Below are positions 50,133-61,935 of a stretch of DNA of 64,000 nt, in pieces. This stretch comes from Augochlora pura (Eukaryota; Arthropoda; Insecta; Hymenoptera; Halictidae): NCBI RefSeq assembly GCF_028453695.1, contig NC_135781.1:34916777-34980776 (forward strand), in the 5' to 3' direction. Under the pieces are notes generated by a model, which was given only the letters and a program-made list of their open reading frames with translations, was not told the DNA's origin and ran no database searches. A program made the position numbers and the translations under genes. Each line of letters opens with the position of its first letter. The first letter of the stretch is position 1.

Positions 50133-51474
50133 TAAAATGTTTGGTGGGACCGTATGCGCGTACTGCCAAGCGCAAGGATGACAACATCGATGATGCATCG
50201 AGCCCCCGACCGGCCAAACGATGTTGCAACAACCGCGGTAAACGTTTTGAGGAATTTTTAACGCGAAACCAGAGCTGCGACAAAAATTCAAACATCTTCT
50301 AGGTCTAAGCGAAACCGCGCGCACGTGAAAATTCGAACCGAATCAAATCGGAAGAACCGCGTTTCCAATTAACGGGGAAGCTACGGGCGGGCGGGCGGGC
50401 GGGGTCAATGTCAAGTTCCGTGCGCTCGGCCGGTTTATTTTCGCCAACATTGATGACATCGTCGCTGCTAATATCGAACGCTGTTCAACGGCAGCTTTAC
50501 GGTACGCGTTTCACGTCGGGGTGTTTCGCCGCTTCGTCATCGATTGCGGATAGTTTCCGGAAGCAGTTGATTTTTGCTCGATTCCAAAACTCTAAATCGA
50601 GAGAAATCTCGTATATCGGAGAAAGGAAAATTCCTAAGGACCTGCTCGAAAGATGTTGCTTCGTACAGCATTTACGCGCAAATCGTTCTAGTCGTTATCG
50701 GTACAGTTTGCTCTTTCTTTCGTCAACGATGTATGTACGCTACATGCTTCGTTCTCTTCCACGATCTTTGGAGAACATCCCTCGGAATCGGTCACTTTCG
50801 CAATATTTCGCTACGTTAGACAATTCTCACCGCTATCTATTCGAACGGTATGGAACAATTTATTATTTACAAAGAACGCGTGTCAAGCGTTTCTTAGCAA
50901 ACACTTCTCAGTTTCCTGTTTTAAAGTACAAATATGTTGGCGGACAAATATATGAGTTACAAAGATTTCGGCTTTAGTAATTTTTACAAGATTTCGCAAC
51001 ATTGGACAATCTCTGGCAACAAAGCGCGGCCTCGAATGCCATATAAAATTGTTTCTTTCGGTCGCGACGAGAATGAAGAAGAAATTCGAAAACTTAAACG
51101 ACCGATTGAAATCTGTTCCAGGCGACGAACGTGATCGTTACATCTTTAAACCCGTTCAAATTCGACCGGGAAAACACAGAAAAGATTCCAGCGATCATCC
51201 GTAGCCATTTATTGAGAAGTAATTGGCGAGAAAGTGCGACACGCGGCTTGCGGCTTGCGGCCCGCAGCCCGTAGCAGCGGAAAGCGGAAGTACTGATCCA
51301 CGTGATGCAACCTTATCCGGGCATGTGACTCGACCCAATGTGCTCCGGCGCATCGTCGCGGCAAGGCGAGGCAAGGCAAGTTCATCGGCCAGGGTATTTT
51401 GAGCGCACCAACCCAACGATACACTTTTTTCTTTCTCTTTCTCTTTCTCTTTCTCTTTCTCTTTCTCTTTCCCT

Positions 51475-51525
<51 letters not shown>

Positions 51526-54500
51526 TCTCTTTCTCTCCGACACATCAAGGAGACGTCTCGATCCCGAAAATCGATCACTTCGAACTTAGAACACCCGAAG
51601 ACATCCGATCAAATTATGAAAAGTGAAGGGATCAAATTTCCGAGACGCTTTTCGCGAGAGAATCGCGTCGAGAATATCGCGGATCGAGGAAGACGATACA
51701 CTTGTTCGTACCTATTCTATGAGGATCGTCAAGCGATTTCGATCAATTTATCGGTCGAATCGCTCGGTCTGTCGCGTACGCGGAGATCCCTGGTCGCTCT
51801 TCTCGTTCTCTCGTTCCGGAATCGATGGCAAACCGCGAGATCTCGAGCCAGGTTTCGGCGAGTGAAAATCGGATAACAGTATGGCGCGGCACGATCAAGC
51901 TAAACAGCAGCGGTCGCGGTTCGAAACGTTATTAGAAGGGGCGTAATAGCGTCTGCTTTGAAATTTTCGTCTTGGCGAGGCGCCGCGACGCATGCGGATT
52001 ACGGACGCGTCGCGCCGCAAGAGCGCCGAGTCCCGAGCCCCGAGCCCCGAGCCCCGCCGAGCCCCGCCGAGCCACGAGCCCCAAGTCCCAAGCACCGCTG
52101 CCGAGCCAAGCCGCGCGCCGGACACCAACAAAAATCTACGACGACCGAAAAGAGCCGCGCGTCGCGCCGATCCTAAGAATAATACACCACCTTCTTCGCG
52201 TAATCGCCGGAGAAAGGTTCGTTAGCTTCGAGAGCTTTGGTCCGTGCCATTGCGCGAAGCTTTTTCACCCTTCGCGCGCCTCCCGCCGCTAGACCCGCGG
52301 CGATTGCAACGCGCGCCCGCCGCACCGGTTGCACCCGATGTTGCAACCTCGCCACGCGTTTCTCGATCCAGTTCCCTGGTTGCATACGAGACCGCTACGA
52401 TTCTTCGCCCTTCGTCGTCGAGTAGGAATCGAGGCCCGACCGATTCCGACGCCGTTCGCTAAACGACGCTCCGTTTTAGACAGAATTGTCGTGACATCTT
52501 ATTCTTTCGTCTTCCAGCTACAGTGTTTACCTGCTCGGTTCGGTCGAATAGCATCGTATCTTCGCGTCGCAATCGCGTGTCAATTAAAGTCTACTATAGC
52601 CACCGCGAATTCGCGACCCTCGAAATATCGCGCAGCGCGATCGAGTCCTCGACGTTTGCGATCGCGCGTGCATCGATTTCCGCCTGACCCTGCTGCTTGT
52701 TATGTCTTCGAGCACCAGACACCAACGAGTTCGAATCCAAGATTAAAACGTTACAGCACAGCCGGCTGATGGTCAAACCGTGTAATCGAGTCGATATCGC
52801 GGAGAAAAATCTCGCGCACCGTTACCGTTTCGACAACCGGTTGGAACGTTTGCGCGAACCCCGCAATAATTCACGAAAAGGTCGAGCCTTGGCAACCCCG
52901 GTCTCTCGTTTACAACTTGTTCGTGCCTGCGGCTGCGACTGCGACTGCGACTGCGACGCGTTACTAGCTACAACTTACGGCCGGAGCACTCGGACGGCCG
53001 CGCTGGCATACCGCGTCGCTCGCCGCGCCGACTCTCGACTGCTCTCCGCAGCCGACCGCCGAGTGCCGAGTGCCAACTGCCGACAGAGACACGTGCACGG
53101 AGCACCGTGGAACCGAAGCGTTTCGGTATCGATCGATGATAGAGGCCACGGAGCTCGGCCCCTACGGTCATAATATTTAAGCCAATCACCGGCTAACGCG
53201 ATCAACGCGAGCAAAAACACCGGTCGCGGTCGGACAATTTCATCGTTACGTACTAGCAATCGACATGCCGCGGGATGGATCTCGCCTCTCGCAGCGCTTC
53301 CTCGCCCCACTTTCTTGTCGGTCTCGGTTCCTCTACAACTCGAAAAGCACCTTTTCACACCGACGACTCTCTTTGGAACTCTATAGACACCTATAATCAC
53401 CGCGATAGTCGACAAAAGATTCGCAGAATCCTCGAAATGCAAAATTAATAACCACCGAACCTCGAATATCGAAACTCGCGTCGAGATGAAAAAATCACTG
53501 CACGCCGATGTCTCGTGCGACGATGTCACGGCGCTTTTATCGCGACTGCCCTCGCGATACGTTAACCGACCAACTGCTTAAACTCCGTTCCACGGATTAT
53601 TCTCGCGATAATGCGACGTCGCAGCCGAGGATCGTCGTCATACTTTATTTCCAGTCCGCTCCGCGCCACCCCGCCCCCCGCCCCGCCCCGCGTCGCGTCG
53701 CGCGCGAAACGCGATTCGCGAGTCACGTCTCGACTGGTCTGTCGTAGCCGTAGCCGTAGCCGGGATATGTATTACGCCATGAAATTCAGAAGCGGGCCAA
53801 CGCGCGGCCTCGGATGCCCACCGTTGCGTCGGCTCTCTGCTCTTCTCTCGCTTTTCTTCCTCGAATCTATATTTAGTGTGGGCGAGTTCGATCGACACCC
53901 CGCGGAACCTTCGATTCCCGCGGTGCGGCGTGGCGTGGCGCGGCGCGGCGCGGCGCGGCGTGGCACCGAAAACGAACATACCGGGGGTGGATATCCCATC
54001 CCCTGACCGGACTACCGCGATCGATTATTCTATTAATTCGATTTCTGCATATCCGCGATAACTGCACGCAACAGCAACTTTTCCTTATTTTACGACAAAG
54101 GGACTACAAAAGAAAATACCGATTCAACGATTCGGTCTATGAATGTAATGAAATGGCGGCACGAGTGTACGATAAATATATGAATTTATCAACTTTCTCG
54201 TACCGTTTTAACCAAAATCGTTGGCTACCACTGGGCTCCTGATCCCGGGGAAACAGGGCCAAGAATTATTGACCAGATTCCGCCGATTCCGCGATAAGGG
54301 CTGCCGGTTTTAATCGATGATGGAATCACGTTCGAGTCGAGCCTTTCGGAAAATTGCCGCACGCGGTTATTGAATCGATGGGAATGCGAGGAATCCTCTA
54401 TTATCTAATGCTGCTCGATTAACGGCCTCCTCGGATTATAAATAATTCGAGGTGCAACCGGATTGCGCAATGGTTCGAGCAACCATTTGTTTACAAACAG

Positions 54501-57500
54501 CTCGTGGAAACGTGAGTCACACGCGATTCGCCAGATTCGGGTGATCGTATTATCGTTGCCGATAACATTCACCCTTTGATTACAAAATATTTTCCATTTC
54601 ATTCTTGCGCCATGCGGACGAGACAGATTTCTACGAGAAGAAGAACAAGGAGAAGGAGAAGAAGAAGAAGAAGAAGAAGAAAAAGACAATTTCTCCTCGT
54701 GTTTTCACTTCATAATCAACGAGGAATGCCGAATACTCGAGTAGACGCGTCGTTTTCCGGCTCTATTTTTATCACCAGTCGCATATTCCCTGATTCGATA
54801 TCTAATTTCGTTGTTTTTGTAATTGCATCGGTGCGCGACGAGCTCGTCGTTCCTATTATTATAATCGTTGGTAATCGTTTCGCGAACAAGCGCGAACGTC
54901 GACAACCGGCCCCGGCGAAATCACCCTGAAAACTTCCGCGACACGGTGCAACGCGGTCGCTCAGTTTTCCAAGCAGATTATTCAAACTTCCCTGCGATTA
55001 TTAATTTCTCGACATGGAACGATCGTAATGTACCCGCACACAACTATTTACAAGGCCTAATTACGTCATCTGACTAATTTGGGTATGATGGAGGATGGAG
55101 CGTGAACGCGCCACGTAACGCGTGCTAAATCGATACATGTCGTAACCAATAAGGAATCCGCTCCTGCCGTGAAACTTTGCGTTCATCCTTTCCCTCCCCT
55201 GCTCTGGATCCTCCGTTACATTCCCCACCGTTTTGCAACGGTTAATCGAATTTCACAGAACCCTTGACATTTCCAAGAAACTCGATTTCGATTTCGATCT
55301 CTATCTCTATCTCTATCTCTATCTCTATCTCGATGGAGGAGAAACAGCAAAGGTAAGATTACCAAACTTTCGCTCCACCGTATCCTCGTTATCGTAGATC
55401 AATTTCCATACGCGTTCGGGCAAAGGACAATTCATTCTGCTGTAGAAGAGGTTATTCGTAATACCTAGGCTGCGAATGTTTATGCGAAATAAAACCGCAG
55501 CGTTTCTTCCCTCAGCAGTTCCATTCGATTGAAAATAACGAAACAACGCGCTTTTCTATTCTTCCCGTAAATCCAGAAAATTTCCGGTACGGTGGTAACG
55601 GTGACAGCGCACCAACGATCCATTTTACCAACTAAACGATCCTTTACGATAAAAACGGGGATAGCGAGAATCGTGTAAAGGTTGTCTGGCAAACGTTCGC
55701 GGTCTAACAGAAATTTATGCTGGAAATGAAAATCATATAAAATCTCCTGAAAACAAAGTTGCAAAGATCAAATTGTCACCGTTTAGATTAATTGTTTCCG
55801 TTGCGACGAGAACCTGAAACAGACCGGACGATGTCGGGGGCAGCGGATAATACCTTCGCATTCGGAAGGTAATCGTATGCGAAAGCGGGGCAAGCGCGTG
55901 CACATGCGTAAAACTCACACCTGGAGGCACCACCGCTTTGTTCGACGCATCTTTGCGAGACGCCGAGATTCGACATTGACCGCGTACTTTACAGTTCGTA
56001 CGAAACAAAAGATACGGTATGCGGTAAGTCAATAAGAGGTGCGCGAAGCCACGAATTACTACCGAATCCGTTTGTTTGAAACGCTGAAAGAACGTAACGG
56101 TACATACATGTTCGAACCGCAAACCGATTCGGTCGGTTAAAAAATGGAAACTGCCGGTGGAAGATGAGGTTCGCTAATCACAAATAATAAATGTGTAGCA
56201 CGTACAACGTTTCGAAATGAAAAATATTAGTAGACGATCGAAGCAACGATGTAAATACGAACTGCGGCGTCGTGGCGTCGTTGGCGGTGCACTCGCAACA
56301 ACATCGACAAAAGTAAAAAGTTCTGGCGTCACTCACGCTTCGACGGAACCCTGCAATTTGTCCAGCTTCTTCTCCAGAACGTGTGCCGGAGCTTCGGTGA
56401 AGGCTGCGAGATAGGCGAGAACGGGTCCTGCGAGGGCTCGCGCGTCCTCCGCCATCGGTTTCAGCTTCTCGGCCTCGGCCGCTAGTTCCTGCATTGAGAA
56501 ACGCGACCAGAAATATTAAAGCCCGTCTTAAATCCGATGATAGTCTCTGGTAAAGAAAAAGACTCCATTTCTTTCTCGAAGCAAAGATCGTGATCGTAAC
56601 CGCGTACGTCGACAAAAAAAGAAATACTCACGCGATGGGCTTCGATGGTGTCGAGCAAGTGGCTTTTCGAGCGGATCACGCAGTCGACGAGCTTGAATTT
56701 CTCTTCCGTCGCGTTAACTCGACTCTCGATCAACGACCACCGAGCTTCCAGTTCTTCCCAGTGCTTCGCCAGAGCTTCGAGGGCATCTCTGCGACCCTCT
56801 AACCCGGAAACTAGTTCCTTCCATTCGGCTCCGGTTTCGGCGATTCGAGTCCGTATCGTTTTCTTATTATTCGCATCCGCTACGGCGAGGACCTCTTTAC
56901 CCCGTTCGTTCAGGAGGTCCAGCTCGAATTGTTGATTCTGAAGAAAATATCGAAAACGAGACGAGAGACGATAAGAGAGTAGAATCGCGACGCGACGCGC
57001 CACGTCGACGGCCTCGTCGAGACTCCGATCTACGAGTCTAGAAAAGGCTGCGTCGTCGAAGGCTGGTTACGATCGAGAACACTCGCCTGTATGTCGTTCA
57101 GAGCGTGCGTGATCTTTTGAACGTTAAACTGCAAGCCGGCCAGGGTCGAGACAGGTTCGTCGGTGAACCTGGTTCTCGATACGACCGCCTGCACACGCTG
57201 CAACGTTTGCGCGTAGTCCCTCCAGGTCTCGGCGCCTTGCTCCAGTCTGGCGCGTTGCGACTTGGCCGTGTTCAGAGTGTTCTTCAACAATTGAGTATGC
57301 TGTTGCTGCTCCGCGCAAAGTTCCTCTTGCTCGGCACTGGTCAAGGACGGCCAGATCTTGTCGGCCGCCTGTTGAATCTGCTGGGAGACGAGCTCGCGAA
57401 TGGACGGCTCGCTGCTAAAGTAAATCTGAAACAGAACCGGTAACGTTCCAGAGATCTCGCGATCGAGACGCCGCTAGGGACTCGAGAAATCAAATCAGCA

Positions 57501-60500
57501 AAGATTGGAACCTTGTGCTCCTCCAGGTCGCCGAGGATGTTCTCAAAATCGAGCCCGTCCTTGTCGCTCTCCAGTCGGATCTCTGCCTCGCGGACCCAGC
57601 TCTTCAGCTTGTCGGTAAGCGCGGCGTACTCTTGTCGCAGCTTCGCGTTGCTCTCCAAATAGTTGCCGCGTTCCTCCAACTCTCTAGGCAAGGACGTCAG
57701 CAAGGACACCGCCTCGCTCAGCATCTCCTTCAACGATCCGGGCATTCCTTCCTCGTAGGGGATCGAGTTCTTCAAGTTTTTGATTCTATCGAGATACCGG
57801 TTCACGTCCTCGCTGAGCTCCTCGTGTTTCTTCAGCTCCCCTTCCACGCTGCTCGGATCCCTCTCGAGAAGCGGCCTCGACTTGACCTCTTTCTCCTTGT
57901 CCTCCAACCGGTCGAGGATCTCCGCCAACTCGTTCGCCAATCTCTTGTGCTCGGCGGCAGCCAGCTCGTGTTGCTCTCGCTGAGTCTCCACCGCCCTTCT
58001 CAGACCCTGAAGTTGTTGCTTGAGCGACTGCAATTGCTCCGTCACGTTGTTTCGGTCGACCGACGAACCTTCTGCCGCGATCTGCTGACCCTTGTCGGTG
58101 GCACTGGCCAGGAGAGCCTCGCATTCCTGGATCTTGAGGATCGCGTCATCGTACCTGGAAGAAAAAGAAACGATCGCGGTTTCATCGCATTGGTATTTAA
58201 TCGCGAGAGAACAACCGGGCTAGTTCTAGCTACCTTTTGATTTTTTCTTCCGTGGTCTGGCCAGAGTTCTCAATGTCCCTGACGATCTCCGTGTACTTTG
58301 CTACGAAGGTGGTGATCTCGGTAATCAGAGCGATGAATTGCTGCCTCAACAGCAACAACTGTCGAAGCTTGGCTATCTGTGCCTCGATAGCCTTTATCAG
58401 GTCGTCCTGCCGAGCCGAGACCCCATGAAGATCGGCCACGTTCACCGATCCCAAGTCCGAGAGTTTCGCCTTGTTCGCCTTCAGGTCGTTCAATATCCTC
58501 TCGTAATTGTCCAACATAGCTTCGACGTCTTCCACCTTGGAACCGATCGGTTTGTTTAGCTCCTGCAGCTCCTTTTGGACGTCCGTCATATATCGCACAG
58601 CCTCCGCGACTCGGGCCAACGATTCCTCGGCCTCGTCGATGTTCTTCCTGAGAGCCTGGGCTCGCTCGTTCACGATTCCAGCGACTCGGCCGTGAGCCTC
58701 CTTCATGTTCCGTAGCTGTTCGTTCAGCTCCAGCTTGTCGGCGTCGCTGACAGTCGGCAGGATCGATTTTCCCTGCTGAAGGATTTTCTCGATGTCGTCC
58801 GTGTACTCCCGCGCCTCCTTCTTCAAACGGTCGTACTGAAATACGAAGGGAAAAACTGTGGGTACAAGATTCATTCGAGACTACTAGGTAAATCGCGCGA
58901 AGAAGCTGAAACAAGTCCGCTCCTACCTTGGCCAACTGTTCCCTGAGGACATCGATGCCGGAGGTCCTCAGGTCCGAAGAAGTGGCAACCTCGGCCTCAT
59001 TGATCCACCTCTGGCACTTGTCGATCTCGTTCTCGAAAGCCTTTCGGCCCTGAAGAAGATCGGCGAGCGCAGCCTGCTTCTCCCTCGCCTCGTTCTTCAA
59101 CTCGTCGTAGTCGTTGCCGATCTCCTCCAACACTGCTTCCAGCTTGGCACGATCTTCGTCGCTGCACTCTTTCAGCAAAGCGTTCCCGTGCTTGAGAACG
59201 TCGTTCATGTCGTTCTCACCGAAGGAATCAATGTCCGTTTCCAATTCGCCGTGTTGGTCGATGTCTCGTTCGACCTTGGCGGCTTTCAGAGGCAAATAGC
59301 CGCTAAGCTTCTTCAAGTTGTTGCTCTTGGACTTGATCCAGGCCCTGGCTCGCTGCAGGTCGACCTCGAACTTGCGACGAGCGTCGGCCGCGGCGGTTGC
59401 GCTCGATATTCCTTCCGTCAGGATATTACAGAGCTCGGCTTGCTCGCCCCGAAGAGCTTTCGTCTCGTTCTCCAGTTGTTGCTGCTCGTTGGTCTCCAGC
59501 TCGTTCTGCATGTTGCCCACCCGCTTCTCCAGGGTGTCGATCACCAATTGCTTGCCCTCCGCCTCCTTCAGCAGAGCCTGCAACAACGCGTCGAACGGTC
59601 GTTCGATCAACGAGCGATTCTCTAGGCAGAAATAAAATACGATCAAGTGGAACAACTACACTCGTTACACGCGTACCTTCAACGCGAGCAGCTTTTCCTC
59701 GGCGAGCTTGCTCTCGTAGCCCACACGATCCGCCAATTGCGCCTGCTGTTTCTTCCGCTGTATCCAATCCCTGTTCTCCTCGATCTCCTGCCTGGTTGCT
59801 TCGATGCCCTGAGCAGTCATGTCCAGGACCTGCGCCTTCCTCTGCAGCTTCTTCGCGATGTCGGCGTACCGTCTCTCGACCGACTTGATCTGCTCCTCTA
59901 TCTGCTGAGAGTCCAGATTGCTGACAGAGTCCATCACCTGGTCGCCGAGCATCTTGACTTCGCCGAGCCTGCCGGGCCCCTGGGACTCGAACTCGGCAGC
60001 GATCTCCTTAACGTTCGATATCTTTTGACCGATCGTTTGTCCGTTGCCTTTCTCCACCGCGTCGACCTTCTTCGACAGAGCATCCAGCCACGACTGGATA
60101 TTCTGCACCTGCGACCGATACTTGTGGATCAACTCCTGAGCAGCTTGTTTCCCGGAGATGGCGTCCGTCAGCTCCGCCTCCAGTTTCTCCAGACCCTCCT
60201 CGATGTCCCGATCCTCTTCGGTCAGCGACAGCTCGGTGGTCGCCTGAGTTCTCCTCTCTCCGACGTTGCTCGAGAGGTCGTTCATCGCTTGGAGCTCCGC
60301 TTGAGCTGCCTCGGATCGCAATTTTGCCGGGCGAGACTTCCATTCGGCGCAGAGGGCTCTCTGCTGGTTGATCCAGGCTCTGAGGGCGTTCTTCTGCCTG
60401 GTTTGCTCCTCCAGCTCGTTCAGGGACTTGGTAACAGTCATCAGGTGTCCTTGAGCCTGGTAAAACGCGAATCAAAATCATCCGAAAACGAGAAAAGAAA

Positions 60501-61740
60501 CACCGTAAACACCGTATAGTATACGCTCGCTTGATAAACGGATGCTCGGTACCTGATCGATTAATTCCTCCAGTTTGGTCCTAACTTCGACCTCCCTGGC
60601 TGGGATCTGCACCGGTGGAGCGTCCAAGGGACTCCCCGGTCTCGAGACGCAAGCCACGGCAGCCTCGCAAGCTTCGACGGCCAAAGCAAGCCTGGTCTTC
60701 TCTCCCTGCAGTTTATTGTGCAACGCCCGCGCGTTCTCGAACCTCTCCTTCGTTTGCTCCAACGTGTCGGTAGGAGCTTCGGTCTCCTGGACGATCTCCA
60801 GCTCGTAAACCTCCAAATTCTTCGCGATACTCTCCACGGTGTTCTCGTAGTCCTGGAACTTGATCAGAGACTCCGCCAATCGTTTCTTGATCTGCAGCGC
60901 GGTGTTCAGGAGAGAGTTGTAGCTCTCCTGCACGTTCCGCAGCTGCGTTTCTATCGTCTTCTCGATGCCTGGGTTAACGACTACGTATCGATCGATCTGC
61001 CCGTTGCCTTTCACCTTTAGATCGTCCAGAACGCTGGTGTAGTTTTCGATTTCTTGGAGCAGAGACTCGTGCTGCTCGATCTGGGCGACCGTTTGCTCCT
61101 TGTTGGTGATATAGAGGGAATTGTGAGCCATCAGCTGAAAAGAGATTTGCAACAGCCACTTTTCGGTCTCCTGCAGAGCAGCGTGGTACGCGTTGTAGTC
61201 CCGTATCTCGTTCTCCATCATCTTTCTACGCTCGTCCACCTCGTCGCTCAAGCTCTGCCACTGCTTCAGCGACGCTCTCGTCTGGTTCAGCGGCTCGTTT
61301 TTGTTTGCCAGCTTGCAAAGTTCACCGGCTTCCTCCATCAGGTGGTCCAGCTCCGTCCTCTTACTCCGAACCTCCTCCTGCATGTGCTTGTACCGCTCCA
61401 GCATCGTTTTCATGTCGCCGAACTCTCCTTTTGTGTCCGGTAGATCTCTCGCGCTTTTCCGGGTCTCCCCGAGCCAAAGTTTCAACTTCCCGTGTGCCTC
61501 CGCGTGATCTTCCCAACGAGTCAACAGGGACTTGAGCCGAGCCTGTACCGTGTTCAAGTCTATGCTCAATTGCTCCCAGCTGGAACGGAGTCCGGCCATG
61601 TCCGATCTGAGACGATCCTGCTGTTCCGGAACCGCCGTGTCGATGGCCTTGGCGAACGCAGTCTGCAAAGTCGACAGCAGGTGTTGGCCCTCGGTGATCC
61701 GAGTTGCCACGATCTAGAAAACGAAAAAAAATGGAGCGTA

Positions 61741-61794
<54 letters not shown>

Positions 61795-61897
61795 CGANNN
61801 NNNNNNNNNNNNNNNNNNNNNNNNNNNNNNNNNNNNNNNNNNNNNNNNNNNNNNNNNNNNNNNNNNNNNNNNNNNNNNNNNNNNNNNNNNNNNNNNN

Positions 61898-61935
<38 letters not shown>

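Larger units (their letters stand above)
49047..56336 (-). other. Msp300: Largest intron in the window, 7.3 kb
   Basis: It separates the rod into two exon clusters. I saw no convincing gene or transposon. It holds GA/TC microsatellites (50079-50129 and 51426-51536), a GAGCCCC-type repeat near 52025-52075, a GAA tract at 54638-54688 and a TCTATC repeat at 55298-55331. Segments 50400-51200 and 54050-56250 are AT-rich. Its size makes it a candidate site for an internal promoter, but I see no specific promoter element. Confidence 0.75.

Noticed and set aside
50408..50977. 189-codon plus-strand open frame in the 7.3-kb intron
   Set aside because: No recognisable domain, no gene structure around it, and the stretch is AT-rich non-coding-looking sequence. 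I considered a decayed transposon but saw no terminal repeats or transposase motif.
59578..59621. Alternative acceptor CCTAG that would start exon 58927-59577 earlier
   Set aside because: It has a better-looking pyrimidine tract but enters in phase 1, which does not match the phase 0 donor at 59676. The GTTGCAG acceptor before 59577 keeps the frame.
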